Source: an uncultured Bryobacteraceae bacterium
GTDB taxonomy: Bacteria > Acidobacteriota > Terriglobia > Bryobacterales > Bryobacteraceae
Reading direction: 5' to 3'
Assembly (NCBI GenBank): GCA_938003835.1
Contig: CALKXJ010000017.1
Coordinates: 1-64,000, forward strand
Length of the DNA: 64,000 nucleotides
In this document: positions 18,588-27,700 of the stretch, piece by piece
How positions within the stretch are numbered: position 1 is the first letter of the stretch
Layout of the letters: every line of letters begins with the position of its first letter
The notes under the pieces: generated by a model
What the model was told of the DNA's origin: nothing
Databases searched by the model: none
The model's input: the letters and a program-made list of their open reading frames with translations, nothing else
Position numbers and translations under genes: made by a program

Positions 18588-19967
18588 TCACCCCAACCAG
18601 CGCGCGGCGCTCGCCACCAGGAATGTCACCAGGAAGGCGAACCCCAGCGGCATCAGGGCCCCGAGCGCCGTCCATCTGGCGCTTCGCGTCTCCTTCCAGA
18701 TGGTCAAGATCGTGGTGCCGCACGGGTTGTGCAAAAGCGAAAACAGCATCAGACACACCGCCGTGAGCAGGCTCCAGCCGTGAGCGTCCACCAGAATCCT
18801 GCGCAACTCCTCGAGCGAACCCGCCTCGGTCATCATGCCCGCGCCCGTGTAGACCATTAACATTGTCGGCACGACGATTTCGTTGGCGGGAATCGCGATG
18901 ATGTAGGCGAGCAGGATCACCCCGTCGAGCCCGAGCGCGCGGCCGAACGGATCGAGGGAGCGCGCCACATGCTCTGCCAGGCTGGCGCCCGAGGCGTGGA
19001 TGTTGCCGAGAATCCAGATCACTGCGCCGGCCGGCGCCGAGATCATCACCGCGCGAAGCAGCACGAAAGCGGTCCGGTCGATCAGCGACGTGTAAAGGAT
19101 GCGCAGGACGCTCGGGCGCCGGTACGGGGGCAGCTCGAGCGTGAAGGCGGAGGCCTGACCGCGCAAGACGGTCCGGGCCAGTAGCCAGGAGACGAAGAAG
19201 GTGAAAACGGCGCCGATCAGCACCACGGCCACCACGCTGCCAGCGGCCGCCACCGAGGCGAGGGCCGGTGGAACCGCCGCGCCGACGAACAGCATCCCAA
19301 GCATGATCAGGGTGGGGAAGCGCCCGTTGCACGGCACGAAGTTGTTCGTCAGGATGGCGATGAGCCGCTCGCGCGGGGAATCGATGATCCGGGTCGAGAT
19401 GACGCCGGCGGCGTTGCAGCCGAAACCCATCGCCATGCTCAAGGCCTGCTTGCCGTGGGCTCCCGCTTTGTGAAACAGCCAGTCGAGATTGAAGGCCACG
19501 CGCGGCAGGTAGCCCAGGTCCTCGAGGATCGTAAACAGCGGGAAGAAGATCGCCATCGGCGGCAGCATCACGCTCACCACCCAGGCCAGACTCCGCCAGA
19601 CGCCGTGCCAGACCAGCCCGGTGAGCCACCCCGGCGCTCCGAGCGCTTCGAACAAAGCCGCGCCCACGCGCTCGATCGAAAACAGCAGGCGCGCGATCCA
19701 CTCGGAAGGGTAGTTGGCGCCGACGATCGTGATCCAGAAAACCACCGCCAGCAGGAGCAGCATGAGGGGGAGCCCCCAGACCGGCGAGGTCACGATGCGG
19801 TCGATGCGCTGGTCCAGGTCCCAGGAGGATTCACCGCGCCGTCGTACCACCCGGGCCGCAATCCGCCGCGACTCCTCGTACAGGCTCGTGACCATGCGAT
19901 CGCGAAAATCCACGCCCAGGCCGCGGCGAAGCTGATCGGCGTGGTCTAAAACCTCCTGCGGGCTCAT
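18588..19967 (-). CDS. feoB: FeoB permease half (ferrous iron transport, split FeoB)
   Basis: 459 residues holding only the membrane part of FeoB. After an N-terminal soluble helical stretch (DRMVTSLYEESRRIAARVV), the membrane segment starts IVTSPVWGLPLMLLLLAVV; two gate domains follow. The core motif is GFGCNAAGVISTRII with IAILTNNFVPCNGRFP. This is the 'CNxxGV' FeoB variety known in clostridia and Thermotoga, rather than the CNVPA form of E. coli FeoB. The gene begins inside the stop of the GTPase gene (ATGA), so the two halves are translationally coupled. Together they would import Fe(II) across the inner membrane. I see no frameshift scar; each half has its own start. Confidence 0.9.
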   Translation of the reverse strand: MSPQEVLDHADQLRRGLGVDFRDRMVTSLYEESRRIAARVVRRRGESSWDLDQRIDRIVTSPVWGLPLMLLLLAVVFWITIVGANYPSEWIARLLFSIERVGAALFEALGAPGWLTGLVWHGVWRSLAWVVSVMLPPMAIFFPLFTILEDLGYLPRVAFNLDWLFHKAGAHGKQALSMAMGFGCNAAGVISTRIIDSPRERLIAILTNNFVPCNGRFPTLIMLGMLFVGAAVPPALASVAAAGSVVAVVLIGAVFTFFVSWLLARTVLRGQASAFTLELPPYRRPSVLRILYTSLIDRTAFVLLRAVMISAPAGAVIWILGNIHASGASLAEHVARSLDPFGRALGLDGVILLAYIIAIPANEIVVPTMLMVYTGAGMMTEAGSLEELRRILVDAHGWSLLTAVCLMLFSLLHNPCGTTILTIWKETRSARWTALGALMPLGFAFLVTFLVASAARWLG

Positions 19968-20797
19968 TGGGCCCCCTCGATGGCGATCAGGCGCCCGGCG
20001 CGCTCTACCGGCGCCGCCTGCTCACTGACGAGACGGCTGAGCTCGCCGGTGAGTAGCGCCCGCCGCAGACGGTGGTCTCCGTCCAGTAGCCGAAAAGCCA
20101 CCCAGCGTGCATTGGGCAAGCCAGGCGCCACTGATTCGATCATCGGCACCAACTGCGCCACCGCCTCCTCGAGCTTGCCGTCCACCGCCGGCCGTCGCGG
20201 TCGGCAGACGATCTCACCGCGGCAAACCCCAGCAATCGTGGCCACCAGCCCGCCCAAGCCCGCCTTGGTGCGCGCCACCGTCGCGACCGCCGGCACGCCC
20301 AGCTCTCGCGCCAGCGTTCGGACATCCACCTCGAGCCCTTTGCGCGCCGCTTCATCCATCAAATTGACACACAGGACTACTTTGTCCGTAATCTCAATGA
20401 TTTGGAGAGCTAAATTTAAGTTCCTTTCGAGGACCGTGGCGTCCATCACCACCACCGTGCAGTCCGGACGCCCGAACAGGATGAAGTTCCGTGCGATCTC
20501 CTCGTCCTCGGAGGCCGACAGCAAGGAATAGGTTCCGGGCAGGTCCACCAGCTTGAAGCTGACGCCATCGTAGGAAAAGCCCCCTTCGGCCCGGGTCACC
20601 GTCTTGCCCGGCCAGTTGCCCACATGCTGCCGTAGCCCGGTCAACGCGTTGAAAATGGAAGACTTGCCCGTGTTGGGATTCCCCGCCAGCGCCACCAGGT
20701 AGTCGAAGGCCGCCCGCCGGTCGCCAAGCGGCCGCAGTCGGCCCGGCCCCGCCGGGCACCGGGCGCAGTCTGGAGTTGAGGCCGCCTGCTTGCTCAT
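19964..20797 (-). CDS. feoB: FeoB GTPase half (split FeoB)
   Basis: 277 residues from the ATG at 20797. G1 is GNPNTGKS (39-46), a G2-like region NWPGKTV follows, G3 is DLPG (85-88) and G4 is NLMD (145-148), followed by a helical GDI-like region. Before the GTPase lies a CARC motif (residues 11-14). In normal FeoB this domain is fused to the permease and controls iron passage; here the chain stops at the point where the membrane part would begin. The gene overlaps both neighbours by ATGA (regulator upstream, permease downstream), so it is part of a three-gene coupled operon. Confidence 0.9.
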   Translation of the reverse strand: MSKQAASTPDCARCPAGPGRLRPLGDRRAAFDYLVALAGNPNTGKSSIFNALTGLRQHVGNWPGKTVTRAEGGFSYDGVSFKLVDLPGTYSLLSASEDEEIARNFILFGRPDCTVVVMDATVLERNLNLALQIIEITDKVVLCVNLMDEAARKGLEVDVRTLARELGVPAVATVARTKAGLGGLVATIAGVCRGEIVCRPRRPAVDGKLEEAVAQLVPMIESVAPGLPNARWVAFRLLDGDHRLRRALLTGELSRLVSEQAAPVERAGRLIAIEGAQ

Positions 20798-21819
20798 GTC
20801 TCTACACGCGCTTCCTTGGGCCGGACCCAAACATGCTCTGCCTGGTCGTTCCGCAAGGCCACCAGCGTTCCGCGCACTCGATAGGCCCGAGGATCGCCGA
20901 ATGGCGTGCGCAGCTCGGCCACCACAGTGGCCGATGGGGTCAGGCCGAGATCCAAAAGGCGGCGGCGGGCCAGTCCTCGAAACTCGGGGTCGATTTCGAC
21001 AACCTCTGCCGGCTGAAGCTCCGGGAGCTGATCGAGCGGAATCGTGCCCGGCGGGCGGACAGCGAGGTCGGGCGCGGAGCGGACATGGATGTTGGCCGCT
21101 TCGGGCAGGGTGAGCCTGAGCCGGCGCTCGCCATCCCAGACCACCACCGCCTCCGGCGAGCTTTCCAAGACCTGAAGGCGCTGGCCGGGCCTCAGCCCGA
21201 GTGCGAGGATCTCGCGGAAGAGGAACTCCGGTTCATCTTCCACATGAACTACTTCTATCTTTTCCCCTGCAAAGCAGTCACTTAACTGGCGGGCTTGAAT
21301 CTCGGTGATCGAGCCGTTCGCCAGCGGAATCGGGTCGCCGTGCGGATCACGCAGCGGGTGGCCAAGATGAGCCTCCAGCGCATCCAGGCGCTCGCGAGAG
21401 AGCGTGTGCTCAGCCCGTTCCGCCTCACTATGAACCTTCTCGAGCGGGGTCCGCAGCTCGTCGGTGAGGTAGCGCTCCCAAAGCCGGTGGGCGCGGACGA
21501 TTTCGCGCGCCCGGCGCTCGCCGTCGGGCTGGAGCTCGATATGCCCCGCCGTGGAATGGATCAAGCCTTTGGCCTCCATGCGCGCCAGCAACCGGACCAG
21601 CTTTCTGGCGGAGAGGCGCAGGGAGCCGGCCAGCGATTCTTGCGTCGCAGGTTGACCCCGCAGGGAGTACAGCAGCAGGTGCTTGAGGCCATCTTCGGTG
21701 ACTGCGCGCTCGCGTCTGAGCCGGCGGGCCCGCCAGCGCGGCACCAATCCCAGCCGGGGCGCAAACAGCAGCAGGATGAGGCCGCCGAGGAGGAACAGCA
21801 GCGAGAGGAACCCAGTCAT
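20794..21819 (-). CDS. Membrane-anchored DtxR/MntR-type regulator fused to FeoA-like domains
   Basis: 341 residues. One N-terminal membrane helix (FLSLLFLLGGLILLLFAPRLG, residues 4-22, without a signal-peptide cut site) is followed by a basic stretch, a winged helix (about 40-105; ATQESLAGSLRLSARKLVRLL), a DtxR-type dimerisation/metal domain (about 108-170; RAHRLWERYLTDEL, VHSEAERAEHTLS, LGHPLRDPHGDPIP), a first SH3/FeoA-like domain and a second FeoA domain (LARRRLLDLGLTPSATV ... YRVRGTLVALR). The usual DtxR ancillary 'EAC' reads EAE here, as in Mn-type members. It heads the feo operon. It could sense Fe/Mn and repress the operon from the membrane, or act as FeoA. Both roles are inferred. Confidence 0.85.
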   Translation of the reverse strand: MTGFLSLLFLLGGLILLLFAPRLGLVPRWRARRLRRERAVTEDGLKHLLLYSLRGQPATQESLAGSLRLSARKLVRLLARMEAKGLIHSTAGHIELQPDGERRAREIVRAHRLWERYLTDELRTPLEKVHSEAERAEHTLSRERLDALEAHLGHPLRDPHGDPIPLANGSITEIQARQLSDCFAGEKIEVVHVEDEPEFLFREILALGLRPGQRLQVLESSPEAVVVWDGERRLRLTLPEAANIHVRSAPDLAVRPPGTIPLDQLPELQPAEVVEIDPEFRGLARRRLLDLGLTPSATVVAELRTPFGDPRAYRVRGTLVALRNDQAEHVWVRPKEARVET

Positions 21820-22057
21820 GATCGGGCCTGCGGGTAAACTTCTATTTCCCGGCGGAGTTAACTACAGTTCACGCGCATTATCGCAAGAAAGCGGCGGGCG
21901 CGTCAAGCGGCCGCTCGCTGCATGAGCGCCTGGCCGATTTCAGCCACCGCTGGTCGAATTCGGCCGGGATGAGCGGCGATTTTTCCCGGCAACTCACTGC
22001 AAAACAGGCATGCGGCGTTTGGCCCGTGGCGTGCCTCTCCTTGCGGCGGAGGTCGCC

Positions 22058-24325
22058 ATGAAGCGGTTAGGGTTGCTGGCAATCGCAATGCTGGCGTGGG
22101 CGGCGTCGCCCGCTGCGGCCGAGCCGGACGAGGCTCCCGGGCGGGGCGTGGCGCGCATCAGCTTGATCAACGGCGACGTCTCGGTGCGGCGCGGCGACTC
22201 CGGCGACTGGGTGGCCGCAGCGATCAACTCGCCGGTGATCGCGCCCGACAGCGTTTTCGTCGGCGGGGGCTCCCGCGCCGAGGTGCAACTGGACTACGCC
22301 AACCTCATCCGGCTGGGCGCCAATACCGAGGTTCGCTTCGCCCAGCTCGAGGCGCGCCGCTATCAGCTACAGGTCGCCCGCGGCACGGTCACCTTTTCCG
22401 TGCTGCGCGACTCGGACCGGGACGTTGACCTGAGCACCCCGAACGTCTCGGTGAGGCCGCTCCGCAAGGGCAATTATCGGGTCACGGTGCGCGACGACGG
22501 CACCACCGAGATCACCGTCCGCAGCGGCGAAGCCGACATCTTCACCCCCCGCGGAAGCGAACTGCTGCGGCCCGGCAGAACCATGCTGGTTCGCGGCACA
22601 GCCTCCGAGCCGGAGTTTCAACTCGCGGCAGCCCTTCCGGAGGACGACTGGGACCGCTTCAACGAGCAGCGTGACCGCGATCTGCGCCGTTCTACGGCCT
22701 ACCGCTACGTCAGCCGCGACATCTATGGCGTCGAGGACCTCGATGCTTACGGCCGCTGGGTTTATGTGCCGCCGTATGGCTGGGTCTGGGCCCCGTACGC
22801 CGCTCCCGGCTGGGCGCCCTATCGTTACGGCCGCTGGGCCTGGATCGATTTCTACGGCTGGACCTGGATCGGCTACGACCCCTGGGGCTGGGCACCGTAT
22901 CATTGGGGCCGGTGGTTCTACCATGGCCCCTACGGCTGGTGCTGGTGGCCCGGCCCGATCTACACGCGCCACTATTGGCGCCCTGCGCTCGTGGCCTTTT
23001 TCGGCTGGGGCAGCTATTCCGGCTTCCACGTGGGCATTGGCGTGGGCTTCGGGCGTATCGGCTGGGTCCCCCTGGCGCCTTATGAGCCCTACTATCCCTG
23101 GTATGGACCTCGTTACTGGCGGGGCAGCCGCACCTACATCGACAACAGCGTCCACGTCGTCAACAACGTAAACATTGTCAACGTCTACCGGAACGCGCGG
23201 ATCGAGCACGCCGTCACCGCGGTGGATGCGGCCGAGTTCGGCCGGGGCCGGGTGGCGAACGTGCACCGGGCCTCGGAGGTCGAGCTCCGGCGGGTGAGCC
23301 TTGTCCGGGGCGAAGTTCCGGTCGTGCCGCAGCGCGAGAGCTTGCGCTTTGCCGACCGGCCGGTGCGGCTGGAAAGCCTTCCGGCCCAGAGCCGCGAGCA
23401 GTTCGCCGGCCGCTGGCAGCAGGCGCAACCCGCGGACCGGATTCCTTTCACCGAACACCAGCAGCGCCTGGAGCGCGTGGCGCGCCAAGTAGCCGAGGAG
23501 CAGCGGAATCCACGCCTCGGCGGCGGCGGGCGGGGAGCGATGCTCGAACCCGGGGCAGGGCAGGCCCCGCCAGAGACTGGGCGGCGCGGCTGGCGCTCCC
23601 CTTCTGAGCCAGAGCTGGCCCCGGCCGCCGGGGCGCTGGCCGAAGGCTGGAGGCGATTCGGCGAACCGGCGCGTCCTGGGCGCGAGGCCCGCGAGGTCCA
23701 GCCACGGGGGGCCCCGGAGACGGCCGAGCCCCGCAGTCGGGGCTTCGAACCGATCACTCCCCGGGCGGCGGAGAGCCGCCGCAGCGAGGAGCCCGGCGGC
23801 TGGCGGAGATTCGGGGAGCCGACGCGGCGGATGCCGGAACGTGACCCTGACACGCCTGCCGGTCTGTGGAACAGCACGCGCCCTGACTGGACGCCGCGCT
23901 CGCGCGAGCGCACGCGAATCGAGAGGCCGCAAGAGGAGGCGACCGCGCCATCCGCCCGTTGGGAGACCTTCGGCCGGCCGGGGACCTCGCGCGAGACCGA
24001 GCGCGGCCGTCCGAGCCGCGAGGAAGCCGGACCGGAGCCGTACTGGCGGGGGAGCCGGGGCGCCGAACGCGAATCGGTGCCCATCAGCCCGCCGATCATT
24101 CGCGAGCGGCCGAGCCCGCGCTGGGGCGGATCCTCCCGTTCCGGCGGGGTCTTCGGCGGAGGCGATCCGAGCCCGCGCTGGGGCGGCGCCGGCGGAAGCG
24201 AGCCACCGGCACGCGGCGGGGGAGTCTTCAGCGGCCCTCGAGGCGGCGGGGCCGAACGCTCAGGCGGAGCTGTCGGCGGCGGAGAGGCCTCGCCGCGTTC
24301 GGGCGGCTCACGGCGCGGCCGCTAA
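22058..24325 (+). CDS. Exported FecR-domain protein with Trp/Tyr-rich (DUF6600-like) region and low-complexity tail
   Basis: 755 residues from the ATG at 22058 (GGCGGAGG upstream; signal peptide MKRLGLLAIAMLAWAASPA). The FecR-type domain (ARISLINGDVSVRRGDSGDW ... ITVRSGEADIFTP) spans about residues 30-190. It is followed by a remarkable aromatic block (YGRWVYVPPYGWVWAPYA, YGRWAWIDFYGWTWIGYDP, HYWRPALVAFFGWGSY) to about 365, then VNNVNIVNVYRN, and a long Arg/Pro/Gly/Glu-rich tail with repeats such as PSPRWGG and WRRFGEP. Such proteins are common in Acidobacteria and are thought to lie in the envelope. No sigma/anti-sigma partner is adjacent. Function unknown. Confidence 0.82.
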   Translation: MKRLGLLAIAMLAWAASPAAAEPDEAPGRGVARISLINGDVSVRRGDSGDWVAAAINSPVIAPDSVFVGGGSRAEVQLDYANLIRLGANTEVRFAQLEARRYQLQVARGTVTFSVLRDSDRDVDLSTPNVSVRPLRKGNYRVTVRDDGTTEITVRSGEADIFTPRGSELLRPGRTMLVRGTASEPEFQLAAALPEDDWDRFNEQRDRDLRRSTAYRYVSRDIYGVEDLDAYGRWVYVPPYGWVWAPYAAPGWAPYRYGRWAWIDFYGWTWIGYDPWGWAPYHWGRWFYHGPYGWCWWPGPIYTRHYWRPALVAFFGWGSYSGFHVGIGVGFGRIGWVPLAPYEPYYPWYGPRYWRGSRTYIDNSVHVVNNVNIVNVYRNARIEHAVTAVDAAEFGRGRVANVHRASEVELRRVSLVRGEVPVVPQRESLRFADRPVRLESLPAQSREQFAGRWQQAQPADRIPFTEHQQRLERVARQVAEEQRNPRLGGGGRGAMLEPGAGQAPPETGRRGWRSPSEPELAPAAGALAEGWRRFGEPARPGREAREVQPRGAPETAEPRSRGFEPITPRAAESRRSEEPGGWRRFGEPTRRMPERDPDTPAGLWNSTRPDWTPRSRERTRIERPQEEATAPSARWETFGRPGTSRETERGRPSREEAGPEPYWRGSRGAERESVPISPPIIRERPSPRWGGSSRSGGVFGGGDPSPRWGGAGGSEPPARGGGVFSGPRGGGAERSGGAVGGGEASPRSGGSRRGR

Positions 24326-24354
24326 CCGAGCAAGTTGCATCTTTCTTCCCTCAA

Positions 24355-24396
24355 GGCCCGGCCCGGGCCGGCAGAGCCCGGGCGGGCCACTTTTTT
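24355..24396 (+). terminator. Rho-independent terminator after the FecR-domain gene
   Basis: Left arm GGCCCG-GCCCGGGC (24355-24368, one bulged base), right arm GCCCGGGCGGGCC (24376-24388), then two bases and TTTTTT (24391-24396). The GC stem plus U run is typical, 30 bases after the stop codon of the FecR-domain gene. Confidence 0.85.
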
Positions 24397-24431
24397 GTGT
24401 GTGGGCGGGGGATGCGGTGTTGGGGGGAATT

Positions 24432-24459
24432 AGTTTACATAATATCCATTATCGGAAAA
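24432..24459 (-). other. dif: Putative dif site (XerC/XerD chromosome-dimer resolution site)
   Basis: Read on the minus strand: XerC-like arm TTTTCCGATAA, six-base centre TGGATA, XerD-like arm TTATGTAAACT. The 28 bases agree with the published B. subtilis dif at 22 of 28 positions by my alignment, including the whole right half, and share the ATAA/TTAT inverted core with E. coli dif. The site is an AT-rich island in high-GC DNA, in a non-coding gap between convergent genes and after a terminator, as expected for dif. No search was run; an integrated-element attachment site that mimics dif is the main alternative. Confidence 0.65.
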
Positions 24460-24733
24460 TACGTTCACCCGCCCAGCATCCTAGGTCTCGCCGTGGATGG
24501 CCGCGTGGGTGGATCTGGCCCCGCACCGGGTGGCAGCCCGGCATTCGCTCTCACTGTCATCGGCGTTCCCAATTCGCCAAATCCTGGAGCAGTTCGAGAA
24601 GCTCGAACAGCCAGCCGACGCCGATAGGGCGACAGGGACGAAACAACTCGCGCCATTGGCCTTGGCATAAACTGGGTCCTCGAACTCGCCGGGACCGCCG
24701 TGTCCCGAGCCCGTGATCATCCAGACCCTGCCC
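24460..24733. other. Non-coding stretch beside the dif-like site
   Basis: About 270 bases without a convincing gene. A 79-codon open frame on the minus strand (24481-24720) has no ribosome site and an unlikely composition. I saw no repeats, tRNA or terminator. Together with the dif-like site it makes one of the longest empty gaps in the window. Confidence 0.5.
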
Positions 24734-27700
24734 TCAGAACTCCACCCGCACGTTGAACTGCACCAGCCGGCTCAGCCCGTACTGGGAGGTCACCCGCCCG
24801 AAGTTGCCGTCGGTCGGGTTGGTGACGGGCGCGCCGAAGTTGGTGTGGTTGGTCGCATTCAGCAGATCGACGTCGAAGCTCGTGCGCAACCGCTCGGTGA
24901 TGCGGAAAACGCGCTTGACCTTCACGTCCCAGTTGCGGATGCCGTCGGCGCGCAGCGCAGCCAGGCGCGTCGGAAAGACCCGGACATGGAAGCTGCCGGG
25001 CTGCGAGCCGGACCGGCCCTCGAAACCCTGAAAGCCGGCCGGAACTGCTCCCGCCCCCCGGTAGGCGATGCTCGGGTCGAACCAGACGTGGATGTCCTTG
25101 TCGTGCATCTCGTTGTGCTTGAACAGTTCGCCGATTCTGTCAAGATCGCCGTAGAAAAACCGGTTGTCCCAGTTGGTGGGCGGGCCGCTCTGGATCTGGT
25201 AGACCCAGCTCAGTTGCCAGCCGCCGACGATATGCTGGAGCGGCCCGCTGTGGATCCAGCGGCGATCCTTGCCGAAGGGCAGCTCGTAGATGGCGCTCCA
25301 GACGAAGCGGTGTGGCCGGTTGGCGTCCTGGACGCGCCAGGAAGGCTCGCGGTCGAACTCGTTGTGGTAATAATCTGACTCTTCACTATAAGAATAGGTG
25401 TACATCGCCGTGGTTTGAAAGCCCTTCGTGAATCGGCGATTGAACACCACCTGGAGGTCGTGATAGAGGTTGGCGCCTAGCGAATCGGCGAAGTCGACGC
25501 CCGGTCGCAGGCCGTTGAGCGCTCCCGAGCCGAGGTTCGGAAACGGCCTCAGCAACTGATGGACGCGGATGGTCGTGCTGGTGAAGAAGCCTTGGGTGGT
25601 CAGGAACTGGTACAGCAGCGGATTGCTTTGCGCCAGCGGCGCGAGGTTCCGGATGTTGAACGGATTCGTCACGCTCCGGTTCATGGCGTCATCGACAGCC
25701 TGCACCCGGACGTTGCCCGTGGCCCAGTACTGCTGCGGCAGGTAGTTGACCCGCTGCAACACCGGGATCTTTGCGTAGGCTCCGTTATAGGAGACGTCGA
25801 TGACCATGTCGCGCGTGATTTCGCGCTGGAGGCCGATGCGCCACCGCTGCTGCCAGGCCGGGCGGTAGTTCCTCGGCAGGAGGTTGAAGGTCGAGCCGTT
25901 TCCCTGGAGGATGTGGCCGCCGAGGCGATTGCCGTAGGGCACATCGAACCGGGTGCCATCGGCGCGCACTGGGAACGGGTCGATTATAGGGTTGCGCGTC
26001 TCCGAGAGGTTGGCCGCGGCGCCGACGCCACAGCAGAAGCTGAGCGCGTTGTCGGTAGTGAGCACGGTGGAGGTCGGCTGGCTGAAACCGGCCTGCGAGG
26101 GCCGGTCGTTATTCGGGTTCAGCGTGTCGGCCCACCAGCCGTAGCCGCTGCGGACGACCGTCTTGTCATTGATCTGGTAGACCACGCCCAAGCGCGGCAG
26201 GAAGCGGTGCGTGCCGTCGCTGTAAGTCTTGTAGCGGGTGCCAAGGTACTCCACGCCCCCGCGCACCTTGAAGTCCGACGGCGCCAGTTGCGGGATCGGG
26301 TTGGCCGCATAGGCCGCCTCGGCGAGCTCGGCAAAGGCCGGTTTGAAGTCGAGCAGGAGGCCGCCGCCGATGCCGCGGTTGAACCGCTCGGTTATGCCCG
26401 CCTCCCGCTCATAGCGCAGGCCGAGGTTCAGGCGCAGGCGGCGGCTCAGGCGCCAGTCGTCCTGAAGGTAGAGCGCGCGGTACCGGTTCGACCAGAGCGC
26501 GCTGTCGTTGGTGTCGATGGAGATGCTGTAGGGCAGCCCCATCATGAACGAGGCCCATTCCAGCCCGTGATGGGCCGCCGTGGTGGTGTCGTCCCGCTGC
26601 ATCATGAAGCGCCGGTCGAACTGGAACCGGCCGTTGTTGTAGCCGGGCCCGGCGGTGGTGGTCCAGTAGCGGCGCTCATCCCAGCCGTACTTGAGCGAGT
26701 GGCTGCCGCGAACCGTGTTCATCTGCACTCGGGCCAGGCCGGTGGTTCCGCGGATGGTGATGGCCGGGTAGGTTCCACCGAAATCCTCGATGTTCTGGAA
26801 GTCGAGCCGCGGCAGCGTGTGCAGATCGCCGACCTTCTCGTCCAGGTACTTGGGCAGCCCGACGTCGCTCGGCTTGTACTGCGTCTGCACGGGCCTTTCG
26901 GCGCCCTCGTTGAAGCGCGTCCAGCTCACGCCAATATCCAGGACGCTCGAGCTGCTGAGGGTCCAGACGTGGTTGGCGCCGCCGCCTTTATTGATGCGCA
27001 CCAGGCCGTTGGTGTGCAGGCCGCGCTTGGTCGGGTACGTCCAGTCGTATTCGTCAGCCAGCCGGTGATTCCAGTACCAGCGCCCAAAGAGCCGGTGACG
27101 CTCCGAGAGGTTGTAGTCGTAGCGGTTCACGATGGAGTTGAAGCGCTCGTCCTTGGGCATCGCCGCGGCGTACCAGTTGTTGTAGCCTTCCGGCGAAACC
27201 AGTCCCGGCACGTCGTTCGGCTGCGGGTAGAGCGGTTCGTAAAACTTATACAGCGGGTTCAGTACGGGAATGCCCTTGTTTTGCGGAAAGGGCGTCCGCA
27301 CCACGCGGCCGCCGACGAGCGTCGCCGAGCGGGGATCGTAGATGGTGAACCGCACCGGATCGATCGCCAGCAGATCTGAAAAGTCGCCCTTCCGCCAGGC
27401 CATCTTGGGCACGGTGCGGTTGATGGATGCGGTGTCTTCCGCCTTTTTCTGGTAAATGCCGTTGTAGCTGAAGAAGAAGAACAGCGTGTTCTTCAAGACC
27501 GGCCCGCCGAGCGTACCGCCGAAGTTGTTCGAACGCCCGGAGGCCTGCTTCGGTGTGTCGGGCGAAATCTTGCCCTGGCGGACCTGTTCCTCCCAGGCAA
27601 GCCGCGTAAAGTGACGCGTAGCGTTCCAGCGCTGCTGCCAGTGCTGGTCGTAGAGCGAGCCGTGAAACTCGTTCGTGCCGGCTTTGGTCATCACATTGAC

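Noticed and set aside
18588-20797. FeoB frameshift error
   Set aside because: Each half has its own start, ATGA overlap and complete motifs; a simple frameshift would not create a coupled start at the domain border. Still listed as a check.
24481-24720. 79-residue gene on the minus strand beside the dif-like site
   Set aside because: No ribosome site, no recognisable motif, odd composition.
25559-27379. 606-codon open frame on the + strand opposite the giant TonB receptor
   Set aside because: Shadow; the receptor has signal peptide, domains and terminal aromatic residue.
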